Assembly (NCBI RefSeq): GCF_024679245.1
Contig: NC_090184.1
Location: 7,782,047-7,846,046, forward strand
Direction of reading: 5' to 3'
DNA from: Pseudorasbora parva
Lineage: Eukaryota > Chordata > Actinopteri > Cypriniformes > Gobionidae
Length of the DNA stretch: 64,000 bases
A program made the position numbers and the translations under genes. Shown in pieces: positions 38,590 through 50,530 of this stretch. How positions within the stretch are numbered: position 1 is the stretch's first letter; each line of letters starts with the position of its first letter. The notes beneath the pieces were generated by a model that was not told the DNA's origin, searched no databases, and saw only the letters and a list, made by a program, of their open reading frames with translations.

Positions 38590-38714
38590 GTCTCAGTTTG
38601 GTCAAAGCAGAAGCTTTACTTCACTCAGTCATAAACAGCTCATAATGAATATGGAGCCCCTCCTACCAGCACTGAGCTCCAGCAGGGAAAACAGAGACTC
38701 CTCAGCAGACATTG
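38590..38714 (+). CDS. frmd3: frmd3 exon, post-FERM linker
   Basis: The exon encodes SQFGQSRSFTSLSHKQLIMN then MEPLLPALSSSRENRDSSADI. The SRS-SL-KQLI-NMEPL core is conserved in FRMD3. The acceptor is gtgtgtttcag and the donor is cattg|gtaaca, leaving one base. That phase joins in frame to the last exon at 51278, so no further coding exon is required between them. Confidence 0.88.
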
Positions 38715-38989
38715 GTAACACTTACAAACACACCTGCATGCATACACAACCTAAAGGTCATCCTTTTCCAAATCTTAAACCACTAAAGAAAAAAACCTAC
38801 CAAATATATTTAAAATGTTGTTCATTCACATGAGACGCATGAGGTCATATAAGAAAAGCTGTTTTTATTCTACAAGAGAGTGACTGGATTAGTCAGAACC
38901 ATCATCTTTGAGTGCGACAGTTGGACAAGAAAGGACGATAGAAGGAAAATTGGTGCATTTGAAATGTGGAGCTGGTGGAAATATTTACT

Positions 38990-39364
38990 GTAACGAGGTT
39001 CTTAGATGGGAAGGAAGGAGGCGGGAACCGGCAAATGTTCAAAAACTTTAATTCAAAATAAATAAACAAAACTAAAGTAAACCGCGGGCAGCCCCTCACG
39101 GACGACTGCCCGCCCATACACACACATAATATTGTGGGCAGCCCCTCACGGACGACTGCCCACACACACATAATAAAACGTTAACAAAACATAACATAAA
39201 TCCAGGCCTGGTCCTCTCTCGTCTTCCGCTGCCTTCGCTCCTCCTTTTATGCTCCCGTCCCTCAGCCGCGAGAGGAGACCGGTGTGTCGCGCAGCTGGTA
39301 GGCCTACTCATTACCACTCTTCACCGGCCTGCTCTCGCGGTCCCTCGCCCCGCTGCTTGCCACA
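38990..39364 (-). mobile_element. solo LTR of a retrotransposon
   Basis: Read on the - strand it begins TGTGGCAAGCAGCGGGGC and ends ACCTCGTTACA, giving TG...CA ends. Two internal copies of gcagtcgtccgtgaggggct-type sequence lie 50 bases apart. Flanks gtaac and gtaaa could be a decayed 5-bp duplication. A second fragment of the family lies at 19026. Confidence 0.55.
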
Positions 39365-39461
39365 GTTACGAATACCATGGATAGCCAGGAAAACAAATAT
39401 ATAAGTACTAGATCAAATAAAACCAGGGACGTCACTAGAAACTGACACCACTAGACTGCAA

Positions 39462-39674
39462 CTGACTGACTATGGCCACATTATGAAGTCTGTAATGTTA
39501 GGAAAGGTCAGTGGAATCAGAAGAAGGGGATGGCAATGAGCACACTGGCTCGACACCATCAAATCAAACACTGATATGAACAATACACAGTTGAAAGATG
39601 CAGTGCCCGACAGGGCAGCATGGATAATGCCTGTTCATAAGGTTACTAAGAGTCAGATACAACTAAATGGATAG
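39462..39674 (+). pseudogene. RTE/BovB-like LINE reverse transcriptase tail
   Basis: The frame reads LTDYGHIMKSVMLGKVSG, IRRRGWQ, one stop, then HWLDTIKSNTDMNNTQLKDA, VPDRAAWIMPVHKVTKSQ and a final stop. The GKV-G-RRRG...WLD-I...L-DAV-DR-AW...V-HKVTKS pattern is the C-terminal tail of such non-LTR retrotransposon proteins. Only this end remains. Confidence 0.65.
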
Positions 39675-40036
39675 ATCATCACTTTTGCTTAGAAAATAGC
39701 TAAATCATGTGTGGATAAACAACGTCTGAAGGTTTAAGCACTGTTTTTCACTGACCTTTGAAAAAAATTACTTCATTTAAGCTTATCTTAGTAATGCCAT
39801 GTGCATTGACCAAAGCATTTTTCCAGCTGGAAATGCCAGCCAGCCAAGTGTCTTTTTCAGTTGAGACGCTTGGTTTGCTATGATATGGAATACCCGCAGT
39901 GTTTGTATTATCTGATTTCTTAGATAGTTTGTTTTTGAATATAGAAATGTTGACACAATGTAAAGTTCTTGCTCTGGTCTCCGTTTTAAATGATTTTGTT
40001 CATTCGCAGTGCTTCTTGTCATCTGTTGTTGTAGCA

Positions 40037-40228
40037 CAGGGGTGTCCAACCCTGCTCCTGGAGAGCTACCATCCTGTAGATTTCAGTTCCAACACTGCTC
40101 CAATCCACCTGTCTGTAATTATCTAGCACCCTGATTACCATGATTAGCCGGTTCAGGTGTGTTTGATACAGGTTGGAGCTAACATCTGCAGGACGGTAGC
40201 GCTCCAGGACCAGAGTTGGACACCCCTG
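40037..40228. mobile_element. hAT-type MITE with near-perfect 8-bp duplication
   Basis: Inverted ends are CAGGGGTGTCCAAC and its near complement GTTGGACACCCCTG. Flanks are ttgtagca (40029-40036) and ttgtatca (40229-40236), matching at seven of eight bases. The whole 192 bp is nearly palindromic. Confidence 0.75.
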
Positions 40229-40543
40229 TTGTATCAGTATGTGACGTTCGGTCAGTGTCGTATTTGTCCCGCCCCTCTTCCACTGTGATTGGACGGCTGG
40301 GTAAAAAGTCTGTGATGACTGTGATGAGTGCTGCGTTTAAGTTGACATTTAACTCTCGGCAACCAGAAACAAACACCAAGCGTTCAGTGTTCAGCGTAAA
40401 ATAGACTTTTTGAAATAGACTTTCAGGGCCTTGTCACACTGCTGGAGTTTTCAAATATACTGCACCTTAAGAAAAAATGCTTTGGTAGATTCACAGCCTT
40501 AAAAAAAAAAAAAAAAATGATCTAACGTGATGCTATTTTAAAG

Positions 40544-41080
40544 GGTTAATTTACCCAAAAATACATTTTGTTCCAAAAAGCACAAAATCTACAACTTTAT
40601 TCAGCATTGTCTTTTCTTCCGCGTTTGTTTTCAATCCTCAAATAAAGATTCAAACGGTCATGAATCAGCGGATTGATTCATGGTTCGGATCGCCAATGTC
40701 ACGTGATTTCAGCAGTTTGACACGCGATCAAAATCATGATCAATACGCTGATTCATAACCGTTTAAATCTTTATTTGAGGATTGAAAACAAACGCGGAAG
40801 AAAAGACAATGCTGAATAAAGTCGTAGTTTTTGTGATTTTTGTATTTTCGATGCTTCAAGAGATTCTAATTAACCAACTGATGTCACATATGGACTACTT
40901 CGATGATGTTTTTATTCCCTTTCTGGACATGGACAGTATAGTGCATATACTTGGATACACTCTCTGACTAAATATAAAATATCTTAAACTGTGTTCTGAA
41001 GATGAACGGAGGTCTTACGGGTGTGGAACGACATTAGGGTGAGCCATCAATTTCATTTTTGGGTGAACTAACCCTATAAC
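40544..41080. mobile_element. foldback DNA element
   Basis: The arms agggttaatttacccaaaaa...atcagcg and cgctgattcataaccgttt...gggtgaactaaccct are inverted copies. The left arm has lost an internal block present in the right arm (40850-41040) and in the copy at 27593. Confidence 0.75.
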
Positions 41081-41084
41081 ACCA

Positions 41085-41960
41085 ATTCACACGTTCGTCT
41101 GCCCATTCAGTCTGAATGGTTAATGGTAAAACAAAACTGTCCTCAGAGGAGGCTCAAACCCGAGGCTCGGCTTGACCTCGGAATAAAACCTACCTTTAGC
41201 AATACTGCGCAGAGGGAGAATAAGAGAAATAGAGGAGGAGATGGGGAGGACGAGGGATGCTGGAAGAATTGTCTCTGGGATGACGCCGTGACTGCTGCTT
41301 ATAATGATGGTTGACAGGACTGAATGTTTAGGCTTCTTCCAAACCTAGGTTTTGAAATATATTACGTATCATTATCCCCCGTTCTCAGGGGATCTGTTCA
41401 AAGTGAGATGAGGTGCTGGTATCTGTGGAGACTCCAATCAGAGCATTAAAAATACTTGTGAATATCCCAGCAGACAGCATGTTAGCAGTGATTAATACGA
41501 GGCCTGCTCGGGCTTGTGCTGTAAGAGGTGTGCATCGAAGCAATGACACTCAAGTACGCATATTTACAGAGTTAGAAGCTGCTGGTTTAATGAAGTCCTT
41601 GAATTGAATCACTTAGCTGTATGAATTAAAATAATTCGGAACAGAGTTAAGGAGGAGCATGATTAGATCGTTTCATGTAAGGTTTAGTCACGTGAGTCGG
41701 GGAGATAAAGCCATGGATTCCAGAGTCCTGAAGCTGGTTCATCAATACTAAGCCCCTTAAAGATCGAATTACTGGAGAAGAGAACAGGGTTTTAACAACT
41801 GAATGTCACACTGGCCCTTCTCATCCTTTATGAAAGCAATGTGCTTGCTAAGACAGATGTAGAGATTGGAACAAACTAGTGTATTTTACTAAACGTTAAA
41901 CATGCTAAGTCTGCTAAAACTAAATGCACTGCAAACCTATTTAACTACTTTTTTTTTCAT
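41085..41960. other. frmd3 intron, nothing recognised
   Basis: Relatively balanced base composition but no open frame with splice signals and no repeat that I can identify. Confidence 0.3.
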
Positions 41961-41963
41961 TTA

Positions 41964-42395
41964 AAGCTACACTGTGTATCTTTTTTAGTTTATTCTTAGC
42001 TAAAATCACTTAGTTCTTTCAAAGATATATGTTCTCATTAATGTTTATTTACTTCTTTCAAGTAATAAAGTATTCTCGTAAGTTTATAAAATGCCATTGA
42101 AAATACATACGGGTGAGGGGTTCGAATGCCGGCCGCCATGTTGCTCCTCCATCTTGAAAGTACATTAGCCAAAGAGGGACATACCCATAAATTCAAGCTT
42201 TGCTTTTCACGTTTTAACACTCGATGGCACTCATGGATGAGGTCGAACTGGAAGCCATGTTAATCTTGGACTAAATCAGCCACCGTAGGAGTTAAAACGA
42301 AATCAGAATTGAGAGGAACAGAAACTAATATTCACTGGATGGTCATATACCTTTACACCGCTAGATTGGGGAAAATATCACACAGTGTGGGACCT
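41964..42395. mobile_element. MITE (ctacactgtgtatctttt ends)
   Basis: Left end ctacactgtgtatctttt and right end aaaatatcacacagtgtggg are imperfect inverted repeats. A GC-rich core contains atgccggccgccatgttg. Confidence 0.5.
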
Positions 42396-43725
42396 ATTAT
42401 GTCCTTTTTTGTTTTGAGTTTGTTTTTAGGCTCTACTTAAATATATTTTCTAGCTTGAATGTAAAAAAAACATAATTTTTCACATATTGGACATTGTTGC
42501 AGCTCCTCTCTGCCCGTTTAGTTCCTGTGTCTATGAAGCCCCCCTTCCAAAAAGCATAATTTTCTCTGATTGGTCGGCTGGACCAGTGTGTTGTGAGTGG
42601 TCAACTGATTTGAGCACGTTCGGAAAATGTCACATTCACCATAACCATGAGTTTTAACACACTATTACTCAACTTAACCAGGCCTCACAACCTTTACTTA
42701 GCAAATGCCTTGGGCAGGAATTATTAAATGAGGAATATTGTGATGGTTTGTTCCTGAAAGAAAGCTCAAGACTACATTCGAGGTATTTCAGGATTAAACA
42801 GTGCGCACTGATTTTGTGCTTTGTAACTGCAAAACTGTTTTATGCTCCAACATATTTTTCTGTACAGTATTTGGTGTTTTTGTGCAGTACCAAGAATTTT
42901 GGGGATTGTGTTCTAGTGTCAAACTGTGTTTCAGTTTTCCACCAGAACAGTGACTAATACTTGAAAATCTGGCTTCTCTTTGGTACGATCAATCTCTCTG
43001 CATAATGCTAAAGTAGCTTGTAGCTTTTTACAACCCAAGCAAGCGACAACAACATAGCTTGATTAAAGACCATTTGTTGGCTCAGCTCTTAGATGTTACT
43101 GTGACTTTCCAAATTACACTGTCTATTAGAGATTGCTGGTTCAAAGGCTTTCAAGTCGTCCCAGACAAGCCTTAATTGCTGCAAGGAGTTGATTTGTTAG
43201 ATTAGACAGTGTTAACTGTTTTGGGTGAGAAATATTTAAATTGTCTTTGAATATTTTACATTTTCAAACACTTTTTTGCTTGCTTTGCACCACAATAGTA
43301 CTGCTAGAAGCCTTAAAGGAATATTTGACCCAAAAATGAATATTTTTTACTTCATTCATTAAGTAATTCCAATTAATTTCTGTCTTGTGAGAAACACAAA
43401 AGGAGAAGCTTAGACACGAACGAGATTCATCAACATTTTGAGTTACCGGTCTTCACGGCCCTATTTCTGATCAAACAGCTTATAAAAACTCTGCAAAATA
43501 AGCCTCAAAAGTTATTAAAGCTGCAGTGTTTTTGAAGCAGAGTACAAATGTGAACAGCTGTGCATTTATTCATGCATTAAATTATAGCTGCCATGTAGGC
43601 TACAGTACTTGTGTAATTTATGGTGAGCTTACAAAACCAATTATAATATATGTTTGTTTTGTTGTGTGTACTGTGGCGTGAATTTAGGGAAAGCTTTGAT
43701 TATTTTTAGAGTGAAATAAAACTGA
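42396..43725. other. frmd3 intron, nothing firmly recognised
   Basis: The 42470-42720 part (tctgattggtcggctggacc) resembles old DNA-transposon sequence. The rest is plain. Confidence 0.3.
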
Positions 43726-43783
43726 ATAGGGCTGGGCGATTAACAGTGTCATATCAAAATCATGATAAAATGTACGTGGATAG

Positions 43784-44800
43784 TAGGGTTGTAACTATAT
43801 ATTGTTAAACGATATATCGCAATATGAAAATGTGACGGTATGTATCATAGATGGAAACGATATGATTCGCAATATAGAGTTGTTTTATCCACGGCTCACC
43901 TTGCTGTAGTTGGCCTATTTATAAGGTATAACTCACCCAAACACAAATTTACAAATGTACCACAAATGTAAATTCTGTCATCATGTCTCTCCATCGTTTT
44001 TCGTTTAATTGTCAAACACAAATGAAGATGAACCTGAGGGATTTCTGTCCATCCATTTAAAGTCCTCTAAAACTTAAAAGATCCCAAAAAAAGTCAAAAA
44101 AGCATTGTAAAAATAACGAATTGAGTGTCTAATCCAAATCCAAGTCTAGAGACACAGATGATGGTTTATGATGAACAGATTTACAACAACATGCATACTG
44201 TAGTATACGCTGACTTTCAAATGGTTGTGTGAGAGGGAGTGAAAAACAACATGAGAGTGAGTACTTGCAGAATTAAAATGCTTGGACAGGCTAAACATTT
44301 ACAGTTTGAGAGTGGTCATTTTGACACACTTTCTTGCGATTAGAACTGTGACGGATTGCATTGATCGCCTGAAGCGTGAGCGCTGCCGGAATGCCACTCC
44401 ACAAAGTCAAAGCGCAAACATAATTTAAATCACCAGATCACATTTAGTTTTAGTAGTATTGTTCAAATGATTTTAGATGATTTCTTCTTATATGTATAGT
44501 GCATTAATAGTGGGAGATGCAGGACGCAGAGATGCTGTCTATTGGAAACGCGAGTAATGCGTGAGGGGAAAAAAATTAAAGTTTAGTTTCAGTGACATTA
44601 TTACATTAAGCGACTATATAATGTTGAATATAATGTATAATGATGCAATGGGAGATTTTTTGTGGATCCTAATAATAGTACGCAAATAATAATAATAATA
44701 TTTTAATAATAATAAAAATGTAAAAAATAAAAACATAAAAAAAACTTGATGTTGGCTTAAAATATCGTGATACATATCGTATCGTGAGTTCAGTCTCGTG

Positions 44801-44860
<60 letters not shown>

Positions 44861-44891
44861 ATCGTGACACAAGTGTATCATTGCACCCCTA
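43784..44891. mobile_element. non-autonomous hAT element with perfect 8-bp duplication
   Basis: Target duplication gtggatag occurs at 43776-43783 and again at 44892-44899. The ends TAGGGTTGTAAC and GTTGCACCCCTA-like (complement TAGGGGTGCAAT) are imperfect inverted repeats. The 1.1-kb interior has an (AT)n tract and no transposase frame. It interrupts another hAT-like sequence that starts tagggctgggcgat near 43730. Confidence 0.75.
44803..44856. repeat. (AT)n microsatellite
   Basis: About 27 at units inside the hAT-like element. The IYIYIY frame is an artefact. Confidence 0.95.
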
Positions 44892-45703
44892 GTGGATAGT
44901 GATGATAAGCTCTGGACGTTTTTTACTCAATATGGATTAATCTAACACCCTATCACACAGAAGAAATAAACACAACACCAGCCAATCAGTGCATGTCACT
45001 AATAAGTGATTTCTTGGGTCTCTGTGTGAATGATTTCATGTTTATTGCTTGGCAGCTCGATCTAGTTTAAAGATACATAGTCATATGTTATTACCTATTA
45101 TGCCATGCGTGAATCGGTGGCCGGGAGACAGAATTAGGGTTTGGTCGTCTTCTGTTGAGGCGGCGTTTCTCTGTTCTCTGAGGTCACAGGGAAGCACATT
45201 CACAGATCTCTCGTTTTCTGGGCCTGGTGTCTATAAAAGCTTTTCTTTGACTAACAAGGAAGTTTTCAGCTCTGAAACTTACAGGAAAATCTTATATTAC
45301 CATGACCTTTTAAATATCAAAAGCTTAAGGGATAGTTGATTTCTTAATTCATGACCCCTTTTATATTGCGATAAATATCGAGATTGTACGATATAAAGAA
45401 CAAATCTTGTGATAATATCAGAAGTTATTGTTGTGTTGTCAGTCTCCCCTCCTCCCCCTCCACTCCGCAGCTCACCATGCTCACTTTTTATCAAAACTGT
45501 GATGAGAACTAACTGCTGAAACAGGGCGTTTCATGACCTTTACTTTAATAAAGTAATAAAACGAGATTGTTCAGGGACTACAGCGTGACACCTCAGACCG
45601 GGATGAGTGTGATGTCTGCTAGCTGTACTGTACTCCGGAGTGGATCTTTTCACCGTAATCAGCCCCTGTGATTAGCAAAGCCTTGTGCTATGACTGATAC
45701 TGT

Positions 45704-45713
45704 ATAAATAGCT
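45704..45713 (+). promoter_or_regulatory. candidate TATA box of an internal frmd3 promoter
   Basis: The sequence tgtataaatagc is a near-consensus TATA box. It lies about 250 bases before the ATG of the candidate alternative first exon at 45959. The interval between them is relatively GC-rich for this intron and has no obvious upstream ATG in frame. The same ten bases are close to a MEF2-type A/T-rich site. Function is inferred only from motif and position. Confidence 0.4.
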
Positions 45714-45958
45714 CATCCTGCATTTGGGCTGATCCGGCCCCTAATGCCCCGACTTTGTTAACACTGTCCACATGCCCGCTATCCGGTGAAGGAAAGGGGC
45801 CGGCAGGACCCCATCATATGGGTGTGTGTGATTTATTACAGCAGTAACCCAGCCGGAAGAGTCAGTGATAGTGTTTGACATCATTCAAGCGAGCAGAAGC
45901 TGTGAGAAGGTTACTGCAGTAAGGTGGGATTGAGAGGGAGGTGTGGTGGGGGTCAGAT

Positions 45959-46211
45959 ATGGAGGTTCTCGGAGAGCAGGGAAACGGCGTGCACAGTGCG
46001 CTGGGTTGTGAAAACGTCGCTGAGGAATGTCTACAAGAGGATGAGGTTCTGAATGCGGTTTTGAGTGAAAGTTTGGAAGAGCGGGCGGACTCCATTCGCT
46101 GTCAGGTGAAGATCACCACACGTCACAACCTGCAGCTCCGCATGGCCAACTACACGGCGCGAGACGTATATGTGCGCTTGCTTGGCCATGGAGACCGCAT
46201 CTCAGGAACCG
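45959..46211 (+). CDS. candidate alternative first coding exon inside last frmd3 intron
   Basis: An 84-codon reading frame starts MEVLGEQGNGVHSALGCE, runs through SIRCQVKITTRHNLQLRM and ANYTARDVYVRL, and ends at a potential donor aaccg|gtacgg. The DNA is CpG-rich with coding-like codon use, unlike the AT-rich intron around it. The donor leaves one base, exactly the phase needed by the last frmd3 exon at 51278. Splicing to it would give a protein of about 301 residues with no FERM domain but with the transmembrane helix and tail. There is no usable acceptor in frame just upstream, which supports a first exon. I do not recognise the peptide family. It could instead be the first exon of an unrelated nested gene, or an old retrocopy. 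A second, stronger-looking donor (cag|gtgaag, 46106) is in phase 0 and would not fit frmd3. Confidence 0.5.
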
Positions 46212-46505
46212 GTACGGAAGCTTCCAAAATACTGATCCCTACTTGATTTCTTCATTGACTAGCAACCTTGCATCATTCTGAAAAAAGTGATCGGTCACCC
46301 AGAAATAACATTTTATCATCCTTTACTCACCCTTATGTCAAAGCAGAATTTTTTTAGGAAATTGCTCAGTGTTTTTTTCTTTTCTTTGTCCTTTCTCAAT
46401 GGCCACAAACTCTTTGGTTACCAACATTCTTACCAACATCTGCAGAGGAAAGAAATGTATACAGGTTTGGAAAGACATGAGGATGAGTAAATGCTTTCTT
46501 GGATG

Positions 46506-46860
46506 AAGTCTAGTCACCTTTATTTATATAGCACTTTATATAATAGAGACTGTTTCACAGCAGCAGTTTTACAGTGATAACAGAAAAATGATGCATCTCG
46601 GCTGTTGTTCAGCTGAAGTCAGTTCAGTGTTGATTCAGTTAGCTGTAAAGATCATCATCTAAAGCGGTTCTGCAAAAAATGTATGTCATCTTCCAGCTCA
46701 GTTCAGTTCTCACCGTGTCAGTACAGTCAGATCATTAAGTGAATATTAAATATTTAGTAACTCCAACTAAGCAAGCAAGAAGTGACAGTGGCAAGAAACC
46801 CAAACTCCACCAGGTGACAGAATGGAGAAAAACACTTGGGAGAAACAAGGCTGCAACCAT
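46506..46860 (+). repeat. dispersed repeat, diverged member of 33549 family
   Basis: Starts agtctagtcacctttattta and extends to ggtgacagaatggagaaaaa, a longer form than the other copies. Confidence 0.6.
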
Positions 46861-47148
46861 AATATAAGTGATAAAAATGCACATTATAATGATGACTGAG
46901 TCTACACTATAACAGAAAAACTAATAATTAAACCAAAATAATTCACAACATTGTAGTACAATATAGTGTAGTCATTAAAATGTTATTTCAGGAGCTTTTG
47001 TTAAATGTCAGGAGTTAAATGTTCTCGGCTTTTATGGTTTTTAGATTTGGTATAATTGACCAAAATATAACATTAAATATTGACTTAATTTAGTTAAAAT
47101 GGTTGTAATTAAAGATTGCTTTTGAAACTATACCTAATTTAGTCTTGT

Positions 47149-47568
47149 TTTAAAGGAAGTGTATGTAAGATTGTGGCCAAAACTGGTACTGCAATCACTT
47201 TCAAATGACTGTAGAGCGGTGTATAACCTCTCCCCTCCCCCTGACTCGAGGTTGCCAGATATGCTGCAGGATCAGCAGGAGCATTTGTAGCTGCAGCTGT
47301 GGTAACTAGAGCAGATCTGGCAACCCGGATGCCCAAACACTACTGACTTCGTGATTGGTCGATAGGTGGAGGGCGGAGCTTCATACCAAAACACAACATA
47401 TCAACATCAGTTGAGGGCTGCAACAACGACTTTTAAATGACAATATCCTGGCTACTGTTGTCAGTGATATAAGTATTTGAAATGAACATGATTTCTTAAT
47501 GTCTAGTGATATATCAGGGACATTTTATGATTCATTGAAATACATTTCTTATATACAGTTCCTTTAAA
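47149..47568. mobile_element. 420-bp MITE, full length
   Basis: Inverted ends are TTTAAAGGAAGTGTATGTAAG and CTTATATACAGTTCCTTTAAA. The interior is shared with 58519-58901 and with the partial copy at 3922-4100. Confidence 0.8.
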
Positions 47569-49265
47569 GATTTTTGCTAAACTGAAAATATATAATTTAC
47601 AAAATATTTTTTCTCTAAATCAAAGCCATATGTCTAACCAAGATAAGTTCCAAATTTGAAGTTGATATCACAAAAATTGCAGTTCCTATGAGGTTTTGTT
47701 TAGGAGCTGTACCAAAAATAGTCACTGGGTATCAAACATTCCGTTGATTTTTTTTTATTCATTTATGTATTGTTCTGCAACAAAATATCACAAAAGATGG
47801 GCCCTTGAGACTCAGACCTTTCCAACGATATGTGTTTTGTCAAGATTTGAAAAGGTTTTGATTATAAAGAGTTGAAATAAATTTTGTGAAACCTGACACC
47901 GTTTCTAGGGGAGGAACCCACTATAAGAACTTAGATTATCGTTTCCATGGTAACACAATGTCCAATTTTAATTTTGAGTTCATAAGCTTTCAAATGATAC
48001 CTAAATTTTGAATTATGAATCATATTGTGTTATGAAAAAGGCGATAAATGAAAAGAGCAACAAGCATCCTGCTAGCGGGACTGACAGTTACAGGGATAAA
48101 GGATATTTTTATCTAAACACAAAATCTATGAAATTTTAGAAATTTTAGATGCAAACCTGAGTGACTGGGTCCAAATTGAATGATTAAACTTGGTAATTAA
48201 AATCAAACTTAATAAGCAGAAGTGATAAATGAATTAACAGTTGTTGTTTAAAATAAAAACATTTAAATTGCAATAATTTCTGCACTGACAATAAACCGTT
48301 TTCTTCAGAAAATTGTTGTACATTGCTATGACTTCAAACCATTCAGGGGAGGGCAGTAGATGTCTAATTGTATGCCAAATTATGTCCTTTTCTTTCTTTC
48401 TTTCTTTAACATCTTTCACATTCATTAGGAAAATCGCCCTCATATTACTTTATAGTTGCATCTAACTGTTGCCATGGTGTCCGTGATGGTCTGTTGCTAT
48501 GATGACTGTTGCATCCTTCTGGGCTAAATGGCTCTTTATGTCGCTATGGTGACATCTTTTTTTTGCCCATGCCTGCATCTACTTGCTTAAGTGTGTTTCT
48601 GTATAAGGTGTTCAATAGATAACTCATGATTATCCAATTAGTTTGACAAATATTACATTTCAGGCACTGTTAAGTGGCTGTCAATGCTGATGCCCTGAAA
48701 CCTAGTACGCCTGTCAATTACGGATCATGTAATTACACAGTGTGGATTTAATGCTTTCAATCCAACAGTCCAGTTTTTATGGGAAGAGACGTGCATTTTC
48801 AATAGCAGCTTTTAAAATATCCCTGGGAAATGAGAAGATGGTTTTGTTAGATGGCATTACAGAGGTCTGTGTGTTAGAGAGTAGTTGCATGGAGAAGCAT
48901 CGACGTCAGTGACAACTTAGCCGGGAGACTCGTCTTAATCCACACTACCCAGGCAGCTGGGTCTATATTTAGACGGGACTTGTCTAAAGAACACAGGCTG
49001 CAGCCGTGCCTCTCAACTGCTGTATAAACACGTACAGGAGCAAAAGCTTTTAACTGTGCAATTGTTCGCAAGCCACAATTACCATATTTTAGTTAGTTTA
49101 AAGGATATAGAGTAAATGTTATAATTGTGGGTCATTCTTGGGTCATTTCTGTTTATTATATACATACATATTTATGTATCAGAAAATAAGAAAATTTAAA
49201 ATAGAAATCATTTGATGACATTAAAATACTCTATTTAAGTATTACAGTGCATCCCTCAAATACTA
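47569..49265. other. frmd3 intron, nothing recognised
   Basis: AT-rich. aaatcaaagccatatgtcta near 47620 recurs at the palindrome near 26575. No exon signal. Confidence 0.3.
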
Positions 49266-49287
49266 AATAATTGTAATTTTTAAATCT

Positions 49288-50319
49288 TTATACTTTGCTA
49301 ATATCCTTCAAACCACTTTGAATTCTACGTGGCAATGATTCAACAAGTCGCTGAAAGCATTCTTTAGAAATGTTGGCCCATATTGATAGGATAGCATCTT
49401 GCAGTTGATGGAGATTTGTGGGATGCACATCCAGGGTACGAAGCTCCCGTTCCACCACATCCCAGAGATGCTCTATTGGGTTGAGGTCTGGTGACTGTGG
49501 CGGCCATTTTAGTACAGTGAACTCATTGTCATGTTCAAGAAGCCAGTTTGAAATGATTTGAGCTTTGTGACATGGTGCATTATCCTGCTGGAAGTAGCCA
49601 TCAGAGGATGGGTACATGGTGGTCATAAAGGGATGGACATGGTCAGAAACAATGCTCAGGTAGGCCATGGCATTTAAACGATGCCCAATTGGCACTAAGG
49701 GGCCTAAAGTGTGCCAAGAAAACATCCCCCGCACCATTACACCACCACCACCAGCCTGCACAGTGGTAATAAGGCATGATGGATCCATGTTCTCATTCTG
49801 TATACGCCAAATTCAGACTCTACCATCTGAATATCTCAACAGAAATCGAGACTCATCAGACCAGGCAACATTTTTCCAGTCTTCAACAGTCTAATTTTGG
49901 TGAGCGTGTGCAAATTGTAGCCTCTTTTTTCTATTTGTAGTGGAGATGAGTGGTGCCCGGTGGGGTCTTCTGCTGTTGTAGCCCATCCGCCTCAAGGTAG
50001 TGTGTGTGGTGGCTTCACAAATGCTTTGCTGCATACCTCAGTTGTAACGAGTGGTTATTTCAGTCAAAGTTGCTCTTCTATCAGCTTGAATCAGTCGGCC
50101 CATTCTCCTCTGACCTCTAGCATCAACAAGGCATTTTCACTCACAGGACTGCTGCATACTGGATGTTTTTCTCTTTTCACACCATTCTTAGTAAACCCTA
50201 GAAATGGTTGTATGTGAAAATCCCAGTAACTGAGCAGATTGTGAAATACTCAGACCGGCCCGTCTGGCACCAACAACCATGCCACGCTCAAAATGGCTCA
50301 AATCACCTTTCTTTCCCAT
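49288..50319 (-). pseudogene. Tc1-like transposase, nearly complete but broken
   Basis: The start is MGKKGDLSHFERGMVVGARR with a helix-turn-helix (LSISQSAQLLGFSHTTISRVY). After interrupted middle sequence come VEDWKNVAWSDESRF (first Asp, a stop just before it), FQQDNAPCHKAQ (second Asp) and DLNPIEHLWDVVE (Glu). The C-terminal 166 codons (49788-49288) are open. All three catalytic acids of the DDE triad remain. At least one stop and one frameshift inactivate it. Confidence 0.85.
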
Positions 50320-50452
50320 TCTGACATTAAGTTTGGAGTACACCCCTAAAGGCACTGAAGCAACTGCCATCTGATTGGTTGATTAGATAATTGCATTAAT
50401 GAGAAATGGAACAGGTGTTCCTGATAATCCTTTAGGTGAGTGTATATACACC
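49288..50452 (-). mobile_element. Tc1-like transposon, 3' end truncated
   Basis: The terminal repeat ttcctgataatcctttaggt gagtgtata lies at the 50452 end. The matching repeat at the other end is missing, so only one terminus remains. Transposase coding runs on the - strand. Confidence 0.75.
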
Positions 50453-50530
50453 AATGAGGCATAACATTATGACCACTGACTGGTGAAGTGAATACACTTA
50501 TCACTGTATCACATCATCTGTTAGTGGCTG
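50451..50530 (+). repeat. Tc1-like terminal fragment
   Basis: caatgaggcataacattatgaccactgac is the opposite-strand partner of 13377-13443. Confidence 0.55.

Noticed and set aside
46106..46107. Strong donor cag|gtgaag inside the candidate alternative exon
   Set aside because: It leaves phase 0, which does not fit the phase-1 acceptor at 51278. Kept only as an alternative if the exon belongs to another gene.
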